A stretch of DNA of 64,000 nt from Amphibalanus amphitrite (Eukaryota > Arthropoda > Thecostraca > Balanomorpha > Balanidae). The position numbers and the translations under genes were made by a program. The stretch is taken from positions 88,741 to 152,740 of the forward strand of contig NW_024882999.1 of the NCBI RefSeq assembly GCF_019059575.1, given 5' to 3'. Below, piece by piece: positions 23,174 through 33,412 of the stretch. Below the pieces are notes generated by a model, which was not told the origin of the DNA, did no database searches, and was given only the letters and a program-made list of their open reading frames with translations. The number at the start of each line of letters is the position of its first letter. Position 1 is the stretch's first letter.

Positions 23174-23826
23174 ACGGAGCGAGCGAAGCGAGCGTAGTCT
23201 TTCCTTAGATTAACGGAATTTTCTGAGTATGAGTGGCCGGCCGTGCGGACGCTTTTGCGAGGCTTATATCTCAGCAACCACTTGACCGATTTACACGGGG
23301 TAATTTTTGTAGGGTAGCTTCATTCCTTCTACCAAGTATTGGACTATTCCCGATGCATGTGGGCGACCCCTTATGCACGTGCCACGCGCAAAACGAAGAG
23401 GTGTCAGTTTTGTAATTGTTGCAATATCTCGGTAACTACTTGACCGATTGCGCTGAAAGTTGGCATGTAGGTAGGCACCTACTAGACACTGCATATCCAT
23501 GTGCCAGAGTTGGGGTGCTGCTACACGTGCGCACGTGCAGGGGTCGTTTCCAGATCTCGAGAACGGCTGGACCGATGGCGCTCAAATTTGGTACACGGTT
23601 AGGGACCAGTTAGTAGGGTCGGGTGCCGTGCACAAGTCAGTTGGGACCCATTCTGCACGTGCGCACGTGCAGGGTGCCGCTTCCAGATCTCGAGAGCGGC
23701 TAGGCCGATTGTGCTCAAATTTGGCACATCGCTAGAGACCGGTTAGTAGGGTGCCGTGCACTAGTCAGTTGGAGGTACCCCCTCGAAATTTCGCACGTGC
23801 AAGGCTCACCCTGTCGCTCGCTCCGT
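23174..23826. mobile_element. Inverted-repeat element with double CACGTG palindromes, copy 1
   Basis: Ends are ACGGAGCGAGCGAAGCGAGC and the inverse GTCGCTCGCTCCGT. Inside, a unit of about 130 bp is repeated, each starting CCAGATCTCGAGA(A/G)CGGCT and carrying GCACGTGCGCACGTGC. A related copy is at 40498-41333. No protein is encoded. Confidence 0.65.
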
Positions 23827-24257
23827 TAGTCGCCCCAAAAGGCGCTATACTGGTTTTGATTTCTTTAAAACACTCATTTCCAGTGGCGTATCCAGGATCT
23901 TGAAAAGGGGGAGGCCAAACCTGCTCAAGGGGCCCCACCCCTGCCTTAGGGGCCCCAGTAGTAGCGTACTTAACTCACGCCCAGGTGCGGTTCTTTGCCA
24001 CTTTCGCCGTGTGAGAGAGCCTTTTTAGGCACACTCGGCAATCTAAAAAAGAATGTTAAAACGTGAAAAAGTCATCGATATCGATAGCTCTGTAGCGTAC
24101 AATTTATTTCAGCAGTAGGCATAGTTTTTTTTTTGCTTTGGTCGTCGCTAGGGTAACTGAAGATTATCAAAAGCAAAATGTTTTTGTCAATTTTTTTTAA
24201 AGATTGAAACATTTTTCAAAGGGCAGCTTCAATCTCTTCTTGCGCTGGTTGGGGGTT

Positions 24258-25055
24258 GATACCCTTAACTTTAGAAGGGCCCGACTCGGGTTGAGCTCTG
24301 ATCTAGACTCTGATGGCTCTATGTCGCCCACATTGGCCTCACTCCGACCTCTGAAGGCTCATTCTGGCCTCTGAAAGCCCCACACCGGCAACAGAGTGAA
24401 CCACGCTGGCCTCCGGGCCTCACAATGGCCTAAGGAGACCCATGCTATGGCTGACCTCACAGGCCCCCCCGCTGGCTCTTGGAAGCCTTTGAGTCAGTCT
24501 CCGATGTCCCTATGCCGCTCTCGAACCCACGCCGGTCTCTAGAAGCCCATGATGCCCCCTGAGGGTCCCACGCCCGCCTAAGGGCCACTCCTACCTCAGG
24601 GCCTCAGGGGGCCCAAACATGCATGAGGTCTGAAGAGTGACTGCCGAGGCCCTCGAGGTGGCCTTTAATGGCCCGACGCCAGCCTATGAAGGCCCGCGCT
24701 GGCTTCTGAGGGCCCAGCACCAGCCTCTGAAGTTTGAAGTCAGATGACAGATGACCCCACGCTGGCCTCAGAGGGCCCACTCTGGCCTAAAAGGGCTCCA
24801 AATTGTCTTCAGAGGGCCCCAAGCTTGTCTCTGTGGCCAATGGGCCTCAATCTGACCTAAGAAGGCCCCATGTCTCTGGGCTTAAAAGACCCAATGCTGG
24901 ACATAGACGGCCCCACGCTGGACATAGAGGGTCCCACACTGGCCTTAGAAGGCCTCACAATGGCCTTAGAGGGTCCCACGCTGGCCTTAGAGGGCTGAAC
25001 GCTGGCTCTTAAGGGCTCTATGCCAGCGTCAAAGGGTCCAACGCTCAAGTCTAAG
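24258..25055 (+). repeat. ~22-bp degenerate minisatellite (GGCCTCTGAGGGCCC type)
   Basis: Many short degenerate units resemble CACGCTGGCCTCTGAGGGCC. The array continues at 26097-26200 after the MULE-like insertion. The 27690-28220 block carries the reverse-complement motif, so the arrays are inverted about the element's centre. Confidence 0.75.
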
Positions 25056-25065
25056 CATCCTTATG

Positions 25066-26086
25066 CGGTGCGAGCGACTTTAGCGAGTGTCATTTGAGCG
25101 AACGTCATTTGAGCGAACCATTTTCAGCGAATGGCAATTCAGCGATTATCAAGTTCATCGATTATCAAATATAGCGATTATCAATTTTAGCGAAAGCTAT
25201 GTTTCAGCGACATCTATTTCGTCGACTACAATTTGAGCGACTGTCAGTTCAGCGAAACATTTCATCGTCCTGTAACGGTGGATTTTTTTCTTTTGCGAGC
25301 GTATCCGTACGAATGTTTCCAGAATTTCTCATGGTTATCCGGAACGGGATGGCGGATGTCGCGCGTTTGAAAGGTCAGCCATTGAGCTCCAAATTTAATG
25401 CTACATTTGTCAAAATTTCCAACGGTTCAATTTCACCCCCTCCCTACGCCACCCTGCTCTTTGTCAATAATGGTGACCAAACGTTTGTTCAGAGATCAAT
25501 ATTGCTTTTGCTTTTTTCGCGAAATTGCCCCGCTTGAATTTGGATCAGTTCCCCATGTTGTAAAATTTGTTCTTACCCCAAGCACCATACGAATGTCCAG
25601 ATATTTGGGTGAGGTCCCTGAAACATAGACTGGATTCCCCTGTGCCATCTCTCTAGTTTATGATTGGTCCTTGGCATTCCTTCCGTCGCCCTATCTCTTA
25701 CGTTCCACATTTTCAATTCAAATTTTGCCCGCCTCCTTTCCCTCCCATGCACCCCTTGTTGGTCGCCCGATGTACATATGTGTCTTTAAAATTCAAATGA
25801 TGCGTAAAGAGGTGCAACAATTTCCGAAAAGTAGCAAATGACTGACTTTCGTCGCGTTCTGTCATTCGCTGTAACTGCATCGCTCAATTGGTCTCCCACT
25901 GACCACCATATATTCGCTCAATCTGGTTTCGCTGATTCTGGTCCTCGCTAAAGTTGATAATCGCTGTGATTGAATTCGCCGACTTGACAATCGCTGAAAA
26001 AGCCAATCGCTTAAATTGATAATCGCTGAAAATGTTTCGCTTAAATGTCGTTGGCTGAAATGACGTTCGCTCAGGTGTCGCAGAAC
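25066..26086. mobile_element. MULE-like element with AGCGA subterminal repeats
   Basis: A perfect 10-bp direct repeat CATCCTTATG flanks it (25056-25065, 26087-26096). Each end, about 200-230 bp, is made of 14-16 bp units containing AGCGA, in opposite orientation at the two ends. The middle (about 25265-25845) is unique and non-coding. Long subrepeat-filled termini and a 9-10 bp duplication fit the Mutator-like superfamily. That is inferred from structure only. Confidence 0.7.
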
Positions 26087-26449
26087 CATCCTTATGGCCG
26101 CCAAAGCGACCTCTGAGGGCTCCACGCTAGCCTCTGGGGGCTCGGCCATGGCCTCTGAGGGCCCTACGCTGGCTTATGAGGGCCATCAAATGGCATTTTA
26201 AGATAGTTTGACGCAGTTTGACTTTATTTATGCTTGGGCCAGTACTTCGGATGAGGCCCTAAAGGTCGTTTCTCCTGGGACACTCAAGCATGCACGTACC
26301 CAGGATTTCGCCCAGGAAGGGGCCACCTGCTCTCGAAGGGGCCCACGGGTCACCCGGGGCCACTGTCAACCCAGCCAGGGGCGTATCCAGAACCTTTCGA
26401 TGAGGGGATTGGGCACAATGGGTCCGGTCCCCCTTGCAGACGGGCCCCT

Positions 26450-26491
26450 CTGTCTGTCTGTCCGTCTGTCTGTCTGTCTGTCTGTCTGTCT
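26450..26491 (+). repeat. (CTGT)n microsatellite
   Basis: About ten tandem TGTC units with one CCGT interruption. Confidence 0.9.
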
Positions 26492-26748
26492 AAGCCCTGA
26501 GAAAATGTGGAAAATTGGCAGGTAATTTTTTTTTTGCATGAGAAGTGTCACAGATAACAGTAGTACTGATAACAGTAGTACTACTGTTATCTGTGGAAGT
26601 GTGCATAAAATGTACGGTATTTTATGAGGAAGTGAAGCGAGCGAGCGCCTCAGAGTCACCTGTGTTGGTCCTTCAGAGGTGTCGGTGAAAGGCCGTCAGA
26701 TGCGCTGGTGTGGGGTCCTCACAGGCGCCGTTGTGGGGGCCTTGGGGC

Positions 26749-27677
26749 TTAACCCGGCAGTTGCTGGGGTATTTCGCCACCCACCGTTTGCTGGGGGGGG
26801 GGGGGGGGCGTTAAACGCCCCCAGCCGATAACTCGAGAACCAATAGGCGCAGCGAAACGCACGAGGCGGCAACCGAAAGAGCGCGACGAGACGCTTCAGA
26901 TGAGTACTTTAAAGTTGAATTTTGAGGTCACAGGTCGGGTCAAGGTCAGGTCAAACACCTGAAATCGGGCTTTCAGTAGCATGGACTTCAGGACTTCGCG
27001 ATGGGCGCCTTTCGCCATAAACTCTGTCAAAACGGTGCACAATCCATCTTATAAGGCCTACAAGAGTATCAGCTTCATATAGGGGTCAGCCAAGCATAGG
27101 TCAGGGTCAAGGTCAGGTCAACCGGGTAGGCACATATCCCCGAAAATCAAAACTGATATTCGCAGCCTGTGACACATGTTTTATAGGTAATTTGGGGCGT
27201 AGAACACGATGGTGACATTCATTTTATCATATGTGTACGTGTTTGGCTTAAAAACTTCAATTTAAGAAATTCATGTATCATGGTCGTGAAGTAGTCACGA
27301 AAAATTGCCAAGATTCAGTTCAAGATTTTGGAAAATGCGGAACGATAATCAATAATCGAAGATAGCCATTTGATTGATCATGGTATTGGCAGTCTAATGG
27401 CATTTACGGCATGTCTGTATGTCTATTCTGTGATTTTATATGATTTTTTGAACATATGCCGTTTTTGGTCGAAAACTCAGAAATCATGACGTCACTAAAA
27501 CCTCGATATCTCAAAAAATTTCCGACCGATTTTTTTGAAACTTTGTCACAATAAACTTCAATCAATTCCCTACAGGTACCCAAAATTTGGCGCGCCTGCG
27601 GCGCGCCGTTTTTATGCTATGGCCCGGCGAAAAAGTGGGGGCGTTTAACGCCCCCCCCCCAGCAACTCGCGGGTTAA
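26749..27677. mobile_element. piggyBac-like MITE (TTAA-flanked)
   Basis: The left end is TTAACCCGGCAGTTGCTGGG and the right end CCCAGCAACTCGCGGGTTAA, with GCGTTAAACGCCCC hairpins inside each. It is the uninterrupted relative of the element at 29300-31210, in the opposite orientation. It is inserted in the hAT-like element. Confidence 0.75.
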
Positions 27678-28224
27678 AGAACTGGTGGGGGCCATCATAG
27701 GCGTGTGTAGGGCCCTGAAAGTTACTGTGGCCCTTCATAGGCCGGCAAGGGACCCTCAGAGGCCGGTAAGAGGCCCTGAGAGTCGCGGGTAAGTGACCGT
27801 CAGATGCGCTGGCATAGGGCCCTCGGAGGCGCCGGTGTGCGGGCTCTCAGAGCCACGGAAGTAGGCCCTTAGGAGGTACTGGTGTGGGACCCTTAGAGGT
27901 GGCAGTGAAGGCCCTCGCAGGCCCAGTTGTGCTGGCCCTCAGAAACACGGTGTGGGCCGTGGGGCCATAGCAAACGGGTATGGGGCCCTTACAGCTGATC
28001 CCTCATTGGCCAACAAGGGTCCCTCAGAACCCGGCGTGGGGCCCTTCTGGAGACAAGTGTGGCTTCACAAGAGCCCATGGGGTGTTCTCACAAGCCCTGT
28101 GGTCTCCTTTCCAGTTGAAGCGTTGCCAGCGCGGGCCCTCTGCCGCCAATTGGAACCGCAGGGCCTCTCGGGCCCGAGTGGACCCTAAACCCTATAACAG
28201 ACACGTGCCCCCTCGCCCCTGGCT

Positions 28225-28905
28225 ATACCATTGAATCCAAGTGATCAGGGGCCATTCAGGTGATCAGGGGCCTCTCAGGTGACCAGGGGCCTTTCAATTG
28301 ACCAGGGGCCCACCAGGTGACCAGGGGACCCTTTGATGACCAGGGGCCGGTTATACCAGGGGCGCCACGGGTAACTAAGGGCCTTCATGTGACTGCAGGG
28401 GCCCTTCATATAACCAGGTACTCCCCGGGTAAACATGGGCCCCTCAGGTGACCAGGGTTTCTTCAGGTCACTGTCCAGGGGCCACCCAAGGGGTCAGGGG
28501 CCCCTCAGGTAGCTAGGGGCCCCTTAGATAGCCAGGGGCCCCTCATATACCCAGAGGCCCCTCTGGTAACCAGGGGCCTCTCAGATAACCAGCGGCTCTC
28601 AGGCAATCACGGGCCCCTTAGGTAATCAGGGGCCACTCAGATAACCAAGGGTCCCTCAGGTAACCAGGGGCCCCTCAGATAGCCAGGGCCCTCAGGTAAC
28701 CAGGAGTCCTTCAGATAACCAGGGGCCCCTCAGATAACCAGGGTCCCTCAGACAGCCAGGGCCCCTCAGACAACCAGGGGTCCCTTAGGTAACCAGGGGC
28801 CGCTTAGGTAACCAGGGGCCCTTCAGATAACCAGGGGCCCCTCAGGTGACTGGGGGACCCTCAGGTAACCAGGGGGTCCCTCAGGGCCCCCGTGGCCCCC
28901 CTTAG
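28225..28905 (+). repeat. ~20-25-bp minisatellite (CAGGTAACCAGGGGCCCCT)
   Basis: About thirty degenerate units alternate CAGGTAACCAGGGG and CAGATAACCAGGGG with CCCCT spacers. The CAGGTAA core equals a consensus splice donor on the plus strand. Confidence 0.85.
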
Positions 28906-29013
28906 GTACGTCACTGCACTCAAGTGACCCAAACGGCCCACTTGCATGCTTGATGCCAAAGGGGGAGGCCATGGCCTCTTGGCCTCCCCCCTGGATACGC
29001 CACTGCTCATTTC

Positions 29014-29299
29014 ATTCAAAACATCCATAATGTATTGTGCAAGCTTTTGTGTGCAGCACTATGGAGTTAAAAATTTCACTTGTGGTACACTCATATGCCA
29101 CCAGTGCTCATTTACCGCGGATTTGCTTTGTCTGCATCAAATTGTCCACAGAGAAAAATCGTGCTGAAATTCTGACCTTGAGTTAGACGGGCAACTATGA
29201 ATCCAATGGGTCTGTAATGGTGAAAATATTTTTGTTGCTGCAGGAAAAAAAGAAGCATTTCTAATAAGAATATGTTCGATTGCGATACTCACAGACATG
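29014..29299. other. Unique sequence between hAT-like element and MITE
   Basis: Looks like older host sequence. A possible acceptor near 29060 precedes an open stretch that soon meets a stop and has no donor, so no exon is called. Confidence 0.35.
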
Positions 29300-31210
29300 T
29301 TAACCCGCGAGTTGCTGGGGGGGGGGGGGGCGTTAAACGCCCCCACTTTTTCGCCGGGCTATAGCATAAAAACGGCGCTCCGCAGGCGCGCCAAATTTTG
29401 GGTACCTGTAGGGAATTGATTGAAGTCTATTGTGACAAAATTTCAAAAAAAAAATCGGTCGGAAAAATTTTTGAGATATCGAGGTTTTAGTGACGCCATG
29501 ATTTCTGAGTTTTCGACCAGAAATGGCATATGTTCAAAAAATCATATAAAATCACAGAATAGACATATAGACATGCCGTAAACGGCATTAGACTGCCAAT
29601 ACCATGAACAATCAAATGGCTATCTTCGATTATTGATTATCGTTTCGCATTTGCCAAAATCTTGATCTGAATCTTGGCAATTTCTCGTGACTACTTCACG
29701 ACCATGATAGGTAGGGTAGACCGGGGCAAGTCGCCCCGCCGAGGTAAAACGCCTCACCGATGTTTCTCGGAACTGACAAGGTTCTGGGGAAACATCCTCT
29801 CTTCTATAAAACGTGCACTATATGATCATTATATGAGCAGACTGGGAACAAATTGTGATGACTCTTTAGGGAGATATAGCCAAAAATTTGAGTGATTTTT
29901 ATGTTTTGTAGTCAGATTATGCATCATGGCGTTCTTTTATGGTCCACATCAGGTTAACGACTTGTATGTATTTTGAACAGCTAGTGTTCAACGCTTATAA
30001 TAATGGGTTGGTCCGTTTTAAATTATCTCTTGCTGGAGTGCAAGGCGTTGTTCTCTGACCGAACCACGTGATGGGGTAAAACGCCCCAGTAGGTCGCGGG
30101 GCAAAAAGCCCCATGGGGCGTTTTACCTCATGTGTTGTACCGAATACCCACTTCCTAATGCTCGGTAACTGGCGAACAGTAAGTTTCTATGCAATTTTAT
30201 GTGCTTTTCTCAGCAAATTAATGGTGAAGGAAGTATTTTGTTAACATTTGCATTGCAATAATTTATTATTTGGCCTTATGAGGCAGGTGAAAAACCTGTA
30301 CATACAATAGTGTCATAGCTGAACACCTGACAGGATGGAAGGTGCTAACTTCTTCAGTGCCGTGCCTCCCAAGGTCTAACGGGCCTCTCATATAAGATTT
30401 AGTCAACTAGCACGTTTAATCTTCGATCCAGAGTATGGGGCTTCTTGCCCCAGGCCGTGGGGCGTTTTGCCCTGGGGTTGGGGCAAAATGCCCCATTTGC
30501 AGTTGCTTCACAAATCACTTCCTAGCTGGGAGTTCGATCATAAGTGAATGAATTTGAGGGGTGGAATTCAAAGTAAAATGTCCAAAGAACGCATTGAGCA
30601 CAAATTTGGCCTTCCAGGTGATGTGGGACAACAGTTATGTAGCAAAATAAATTATCTGGGGCGTCTTGCCCCAGGCAACGCCCTACATACATTTCTTAAA
30701 TTGAACTTTTTGAGCCAAACACGTACACATATGATAAAATGAATGTCACCATCGTGTTCTACGCCCCAAATTACCCATAAAACATGTGTCACAGGCTGCG
30801 AATATCAGTTTTGATTTTCGGGGATATGTGCCTACCCGGTTGACCTGACCTTGACCCTGACCTATGCTTGACTAACCCCTACATGGGGCTGACACTCTTG
30901 TAGGCCTTATATGATGGATTGTGCACCGTTTTGACAGAGTTTATGACGAGAGGCGCTCATTGCGAAGTCCTGAAGTCCATGCTACTGAAAGCCCGATTTC
31001 AGGTGTTTGACCTGACCTTGACCCGACCTGTGACCTCAAAATTCAACTTTAAAGTACTCATCTGAAGCGTCTCGTCGCGTTCTTTCGTTTGCCGCCTCGT
31101 GCGTTTCGCTGCGCCTATTGGTTCTCGAATTATCGGCTGGGTGCGTTTAACGCCCCCCCCCCCCCCAGCAAACGGTGGGTGGCGAAATACCCCAGCAACT
31201 GCCGGGTTAA
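29300..31210. mobile_element. piggyBac-like MITE, interrupted
   Basis: Left end TTAACCCGCGAGTTGCTGGG, right end AGCAACTGCCGGGTTAA (TTAA 31207-31210). Apart from a 977-bp insertion (29710-30686) it matches the 26749-27677 MITE in reverse complement almost throughout, including the CCTGACCTTGACC clusters. Confidence 0.75.
29710..30686. mobile_element. GTAGGG-ended element inserted in a MITE
   Basis: The element starts GGTAGGGTAGACCGGGGCAA and ends TTGCCCCAGGCAACGCCCTAC, an imperfect inverted repeat of about 28 bp. ATA flanks both sides (29707-29709, 30687-30689). The uninterrupted MITE at 27.3 kb shows the empty site. The interior repeats palindromes such as GGGGCAAAATGCCCC. Confidence 0.65.
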
Positions 31211-31681
31211 AGGGACCCTCCCACCTTCAAAAAAGTTAATGAATTGGCACGAAAGTGATGTCGCTCGGTTCAGAAAGAGCGAAAACGAATATCTACCAAA
31301 TTTCATCGAAAAATATTCACCGGTTTTCAAGATATTAGACTTTTACTTTTGTTTACTTTTTGGGATCTCCGCTGTTCCTAGCGACTTTATTTGAAAGTGC
31401 GGCATTTGTTGCGCGCAAAGCCGCATATACCACCGCGTGCTACCAAACGCTTTAGTAAAAGATTTAAAAATCGTTAGATCTCCGCTGACGTCACAAATTC
31501 TAAGGGGGCATACCAATGCACTAGCCCCTTAGAATCCGAAAACTGCAAGTTTGAAATTCCATATCTCCGAATTAAAGCATTTGTCGATGTTGTGAGTGCC
31601 CAAACCGGTATTTGCAGGCCATGGCCACCAATTTGGCTATCTCAACTCAAAACTAATGTTAAGGTGGGAGTGTCCCTTTAA
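31207..31681. mobile_element. Kolobok-like TTAA MITE (AGGGACCCTCCCACC ends)
   Basis: TTAA at 31207-31210 and 31678-31681. Left terminus AGGGACCCTCCCACCTT, right terminus AAGGTGGGAGTGTCCCT. Copies are at 61685-62180 and, truncated, at 60786-61195. No coding capacity. It shares its left TTAA with the piggyBac-like MITE. Confidence 0.65.
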
Positions 31682-32257
31682 CAATATTCCTTCGGCACAG
31701 TTTATTCTCGAATAATGAATGTGAAAAACGGTTCTACAATCTACATGGCTTCTGAACTAGGGCCTATATGCGAGCATACGCCTTCTGCACGAATCTCGTA
31801 TACATACTGCCATTTCTGAAGCACTTGAGACCAACGAGCGACTGTATCAATGCAATGCGGCTAATCTCGGGCATTTGTTGCGAGATGTGCTGGTCGGTGA
31901 AAGAAGCTGGCCGTCTTGCCCTACCCATGTGACCGTCTTACCCCATGGGGTAGGGTAAGACGGGTTTTTGCAAGGTTTTGCAAAAATAGCTGCGGTTTAT
32001 TTGTTGAATCAGGTCTAAGTCTCATCTTCTGGCAAATGGAAGTAAAATGTCTAAAAAAGGTTTTCACTCAGTTTCCCGTTTCTATATGATGTTTCTAACC
32101 GGCCGAAAAATGGCTCCAAGTTAAGGTGCCCGTCTTACCCCACTTTCCCCTATGCATGTATGTGTGTAGGTATACTGTATGGTTAAAACACATATGTGTA
32201 TTATGTGCATTGACACTTCTAGTTCTATCCTATAACAACAACGTTGTGACATTGCAG
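31682..32257. other. Intronic or intergenic sequence with GTAAGACGG repeats
   Basis: CCGTCTTACCCCA and its inverse recur at 31912-31965 and 32127-32151. The last copy ends TTTCCCC followed by TA and matches, inverted, the sequence at 23008. The pyrimidine-rich acceptor for the next exon is at 32251-32257. Confidence 0.45.
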
Positions 32258-32356
32258 CACTGCTATGGTAACCGTCGGGACATTGGCTGCCTGTGCTCCA
32301 AGGATTCACATTGTGTGGGCAGGTCCAAGTGCATCAACTTCCTGTGCGGAGGCGAG
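32258..32356 (+). CDS. Cys-rich exon of the C-type lectin gene
   Basis: A 33-codon exon lies between an acceptor ending TTGCAG and the donor GAG|GTGAGC, phase 0 on both sides. It encodes six cysteines in the pattern C-x8-C-x-C-x5-C-x5-C-x4-C (CLCSKDSHCVGRSKC core). This looks like a small disulfide-knotted extracellular module, similar in style to EB or Dickkopf-type Cys-rich repeats. It reads directly in frame into the lectin exon at 32963. Together with the signal-peptide exon at 16005 it would form the N-terminal part of a secreted protein. The function of the module is not known to me. Confidence 0.7.
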
Positions 32357-32962
32357 GTGAGCAGCCATAGTGCCTAGTGGGCAGAATATGAATTAGTGAT
32401 TATCAGAGGCCAATAAACGTTCGATAACGGCCGAAAAAGAAATAATATCATGCGTAGTATTTGAGTCAAGTAGGTAGGTGAAGGTATGTATAAGTTATGT
32501 ACACCCAGTCTTAAAAGTACCGCGCATCGGTGTGGTGAATCAACCAAGCCCGACTGCGGAAGGGCTGTTAAATTTGAGTGACCGAACCGTTGGACATCCT
32601 TACCTATACATCCCCCAGGTTGGGGGTGCTAAAACTGAGTGACCGAACCAATTGACATCCTCATCCATCCCCCAGGTCAAATGGTTCGGTCACCCTCAAA
32701 TTTAGCAGCTCTACCTCAGTCGGGCTTGATGAATCCACCGCACCGACGCGCGACACTCTCGAGACTGACTACGTTCAGAAATGGGAAGAAATTCAATCGG
32801 TTCCCAGATGAATTTGTTAAAAAGTCATATCTGGTGTGCTATCCCATCACAAATGTGAATGAACCGTTTTGTACGAGGATAATCATTCTGACATGATTGG
32901 CATGTCATGGCATGGCATGACGTTCTGATCTGTATTTTAAGTGAACATCGCTGCCTTTTCAG
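32357..32962 (+). other. Intron of the lectin gene
   Basis: It runs from the GTGAGC donor to the CTGCCTTTTCAG acceptor. A short imperfect inverted repeat includes AAATTTGAGTGACCGAACC at 32570-32590 and GGTTCGGTCACCCTCAAATT near 32684, so a small palindromic element may lie within it. Confidence 0.6.
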
Positions 32963-33412
32963 GACCCGTACTGGCGGTACAACTGTCCGTCGGGCTTTAT
33001 CGCGTGCGCGGGCCGGTGCTACGCGCGCCTGCACGTGCCGGTCGAGTACGGCCAGGCGGAGCTGGACTGCGCCGCCGTGGGCGCCATCCTGGCCGTGCCG
33101 CGCACCCGCGACCAGAACCTGTGTGTGGGCGGCCTGGCCGGCCTCGAGGGCGTCTGGCTGGGCATCACCGACCGCCAGGAGGAGGGCGTGTTCCAGGGCG
33201 CCGACGGCCGTCCGGTGACGGCCACAGAGGGCCAGACCTGGGCCACAGGCAACCCCGACAACAACGGCGGCAACGAACACTGCGTGGAGATCAGAAACCA
33301 GCCGCCCAACTTCCAGTTCGCAGAATGGAACGACTGGGTGTGCACGGGGGTTGTCAATTATCCTATGTGCCAGCTGCCAAACGTCAAATATAAACATAGA
33401 CCTCAAACATAA
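32963..33412 (+). CDS. C-type lectin domain, terminal exon
   Basis: The exon follows a strong acceptor and encodes 149 residues to a TAA at 33410-33412. It is a complete long-form C-type lectin domain. The N-terminal Cys pair is C8/C19. Then come C36, the hydrophobic VWLGITD segment (64-70) in the WIGL position, W93 with GNPDNN (96-101), C107, EWNDWVC (121-127) and C136. The expected disulfides are C36-C136 and C107-C127. C15 and C54 are extra. The WND calcium motif is intact, whereas the usual EPN or QPD tripeptide reads NPD, so sugar preference cannot be predicted. Such domains bind glycans outside the cell, often in arthropod immunity. The codons are markedly GC-rich compared with the flanks. 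Confidence 0.92.
   Translation, partial: DPYWRYNCPSGFIACAGRCYARLHVPVEYGQAELDCAAVGAILAVPRTRDQNLCVGGLAGLEGVWLGITDRQEEGVFQGADGRPVTATEGQTWATGNPDNNGGNEHCVEIRNQPPNFQFAEWNDWVCTGVVNYPMCQLPNVKYKHRPQT

Larger units (their letters stand above)
23881..29005. mobile_element. 5.1 kb hAT-like element packed with minisatellites
   Basis: The left end is CAGTGGCGTATCCAGGATCT and the right end is CCTGGATACGCCACTG. CTCATTTC is directly repeated outside both (23873-23880 and 29006-29013), the 8-bp duplication typical of hAT. The interior holds no transposase. It carries minisatellites in opposite orientation near each side and later insertions: a MULE-like element and a TTAA MITE. It is a non-autonomous giant member of its family. 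Similar minisatellite sequence at 62.9-63.3 kb suggests another copy. Confidence 0.8.

Noticed and set aside
24258-28905. CRISPR-like regularly spaced repeats
   Set aside because: Units are degenerate, have no constant repeat alternating with unique spacers, and lie inside a target-duplicated transposon in eukaryotic DNA with no cas genes.
29060-29165. Zinc-finger-like exon (CHQCSFTADLLCLHQIVH)
   Set aside because: Spacing between the Cys and His pairs is too short for C2H2, a stop follows immediately and no donor is present.
32825-33406. 193-codon minus-strand frame over the lectin exon
   Set aside because: It is the antisense of a complete C-type lectin domain with proper splice sites on the plus strand.
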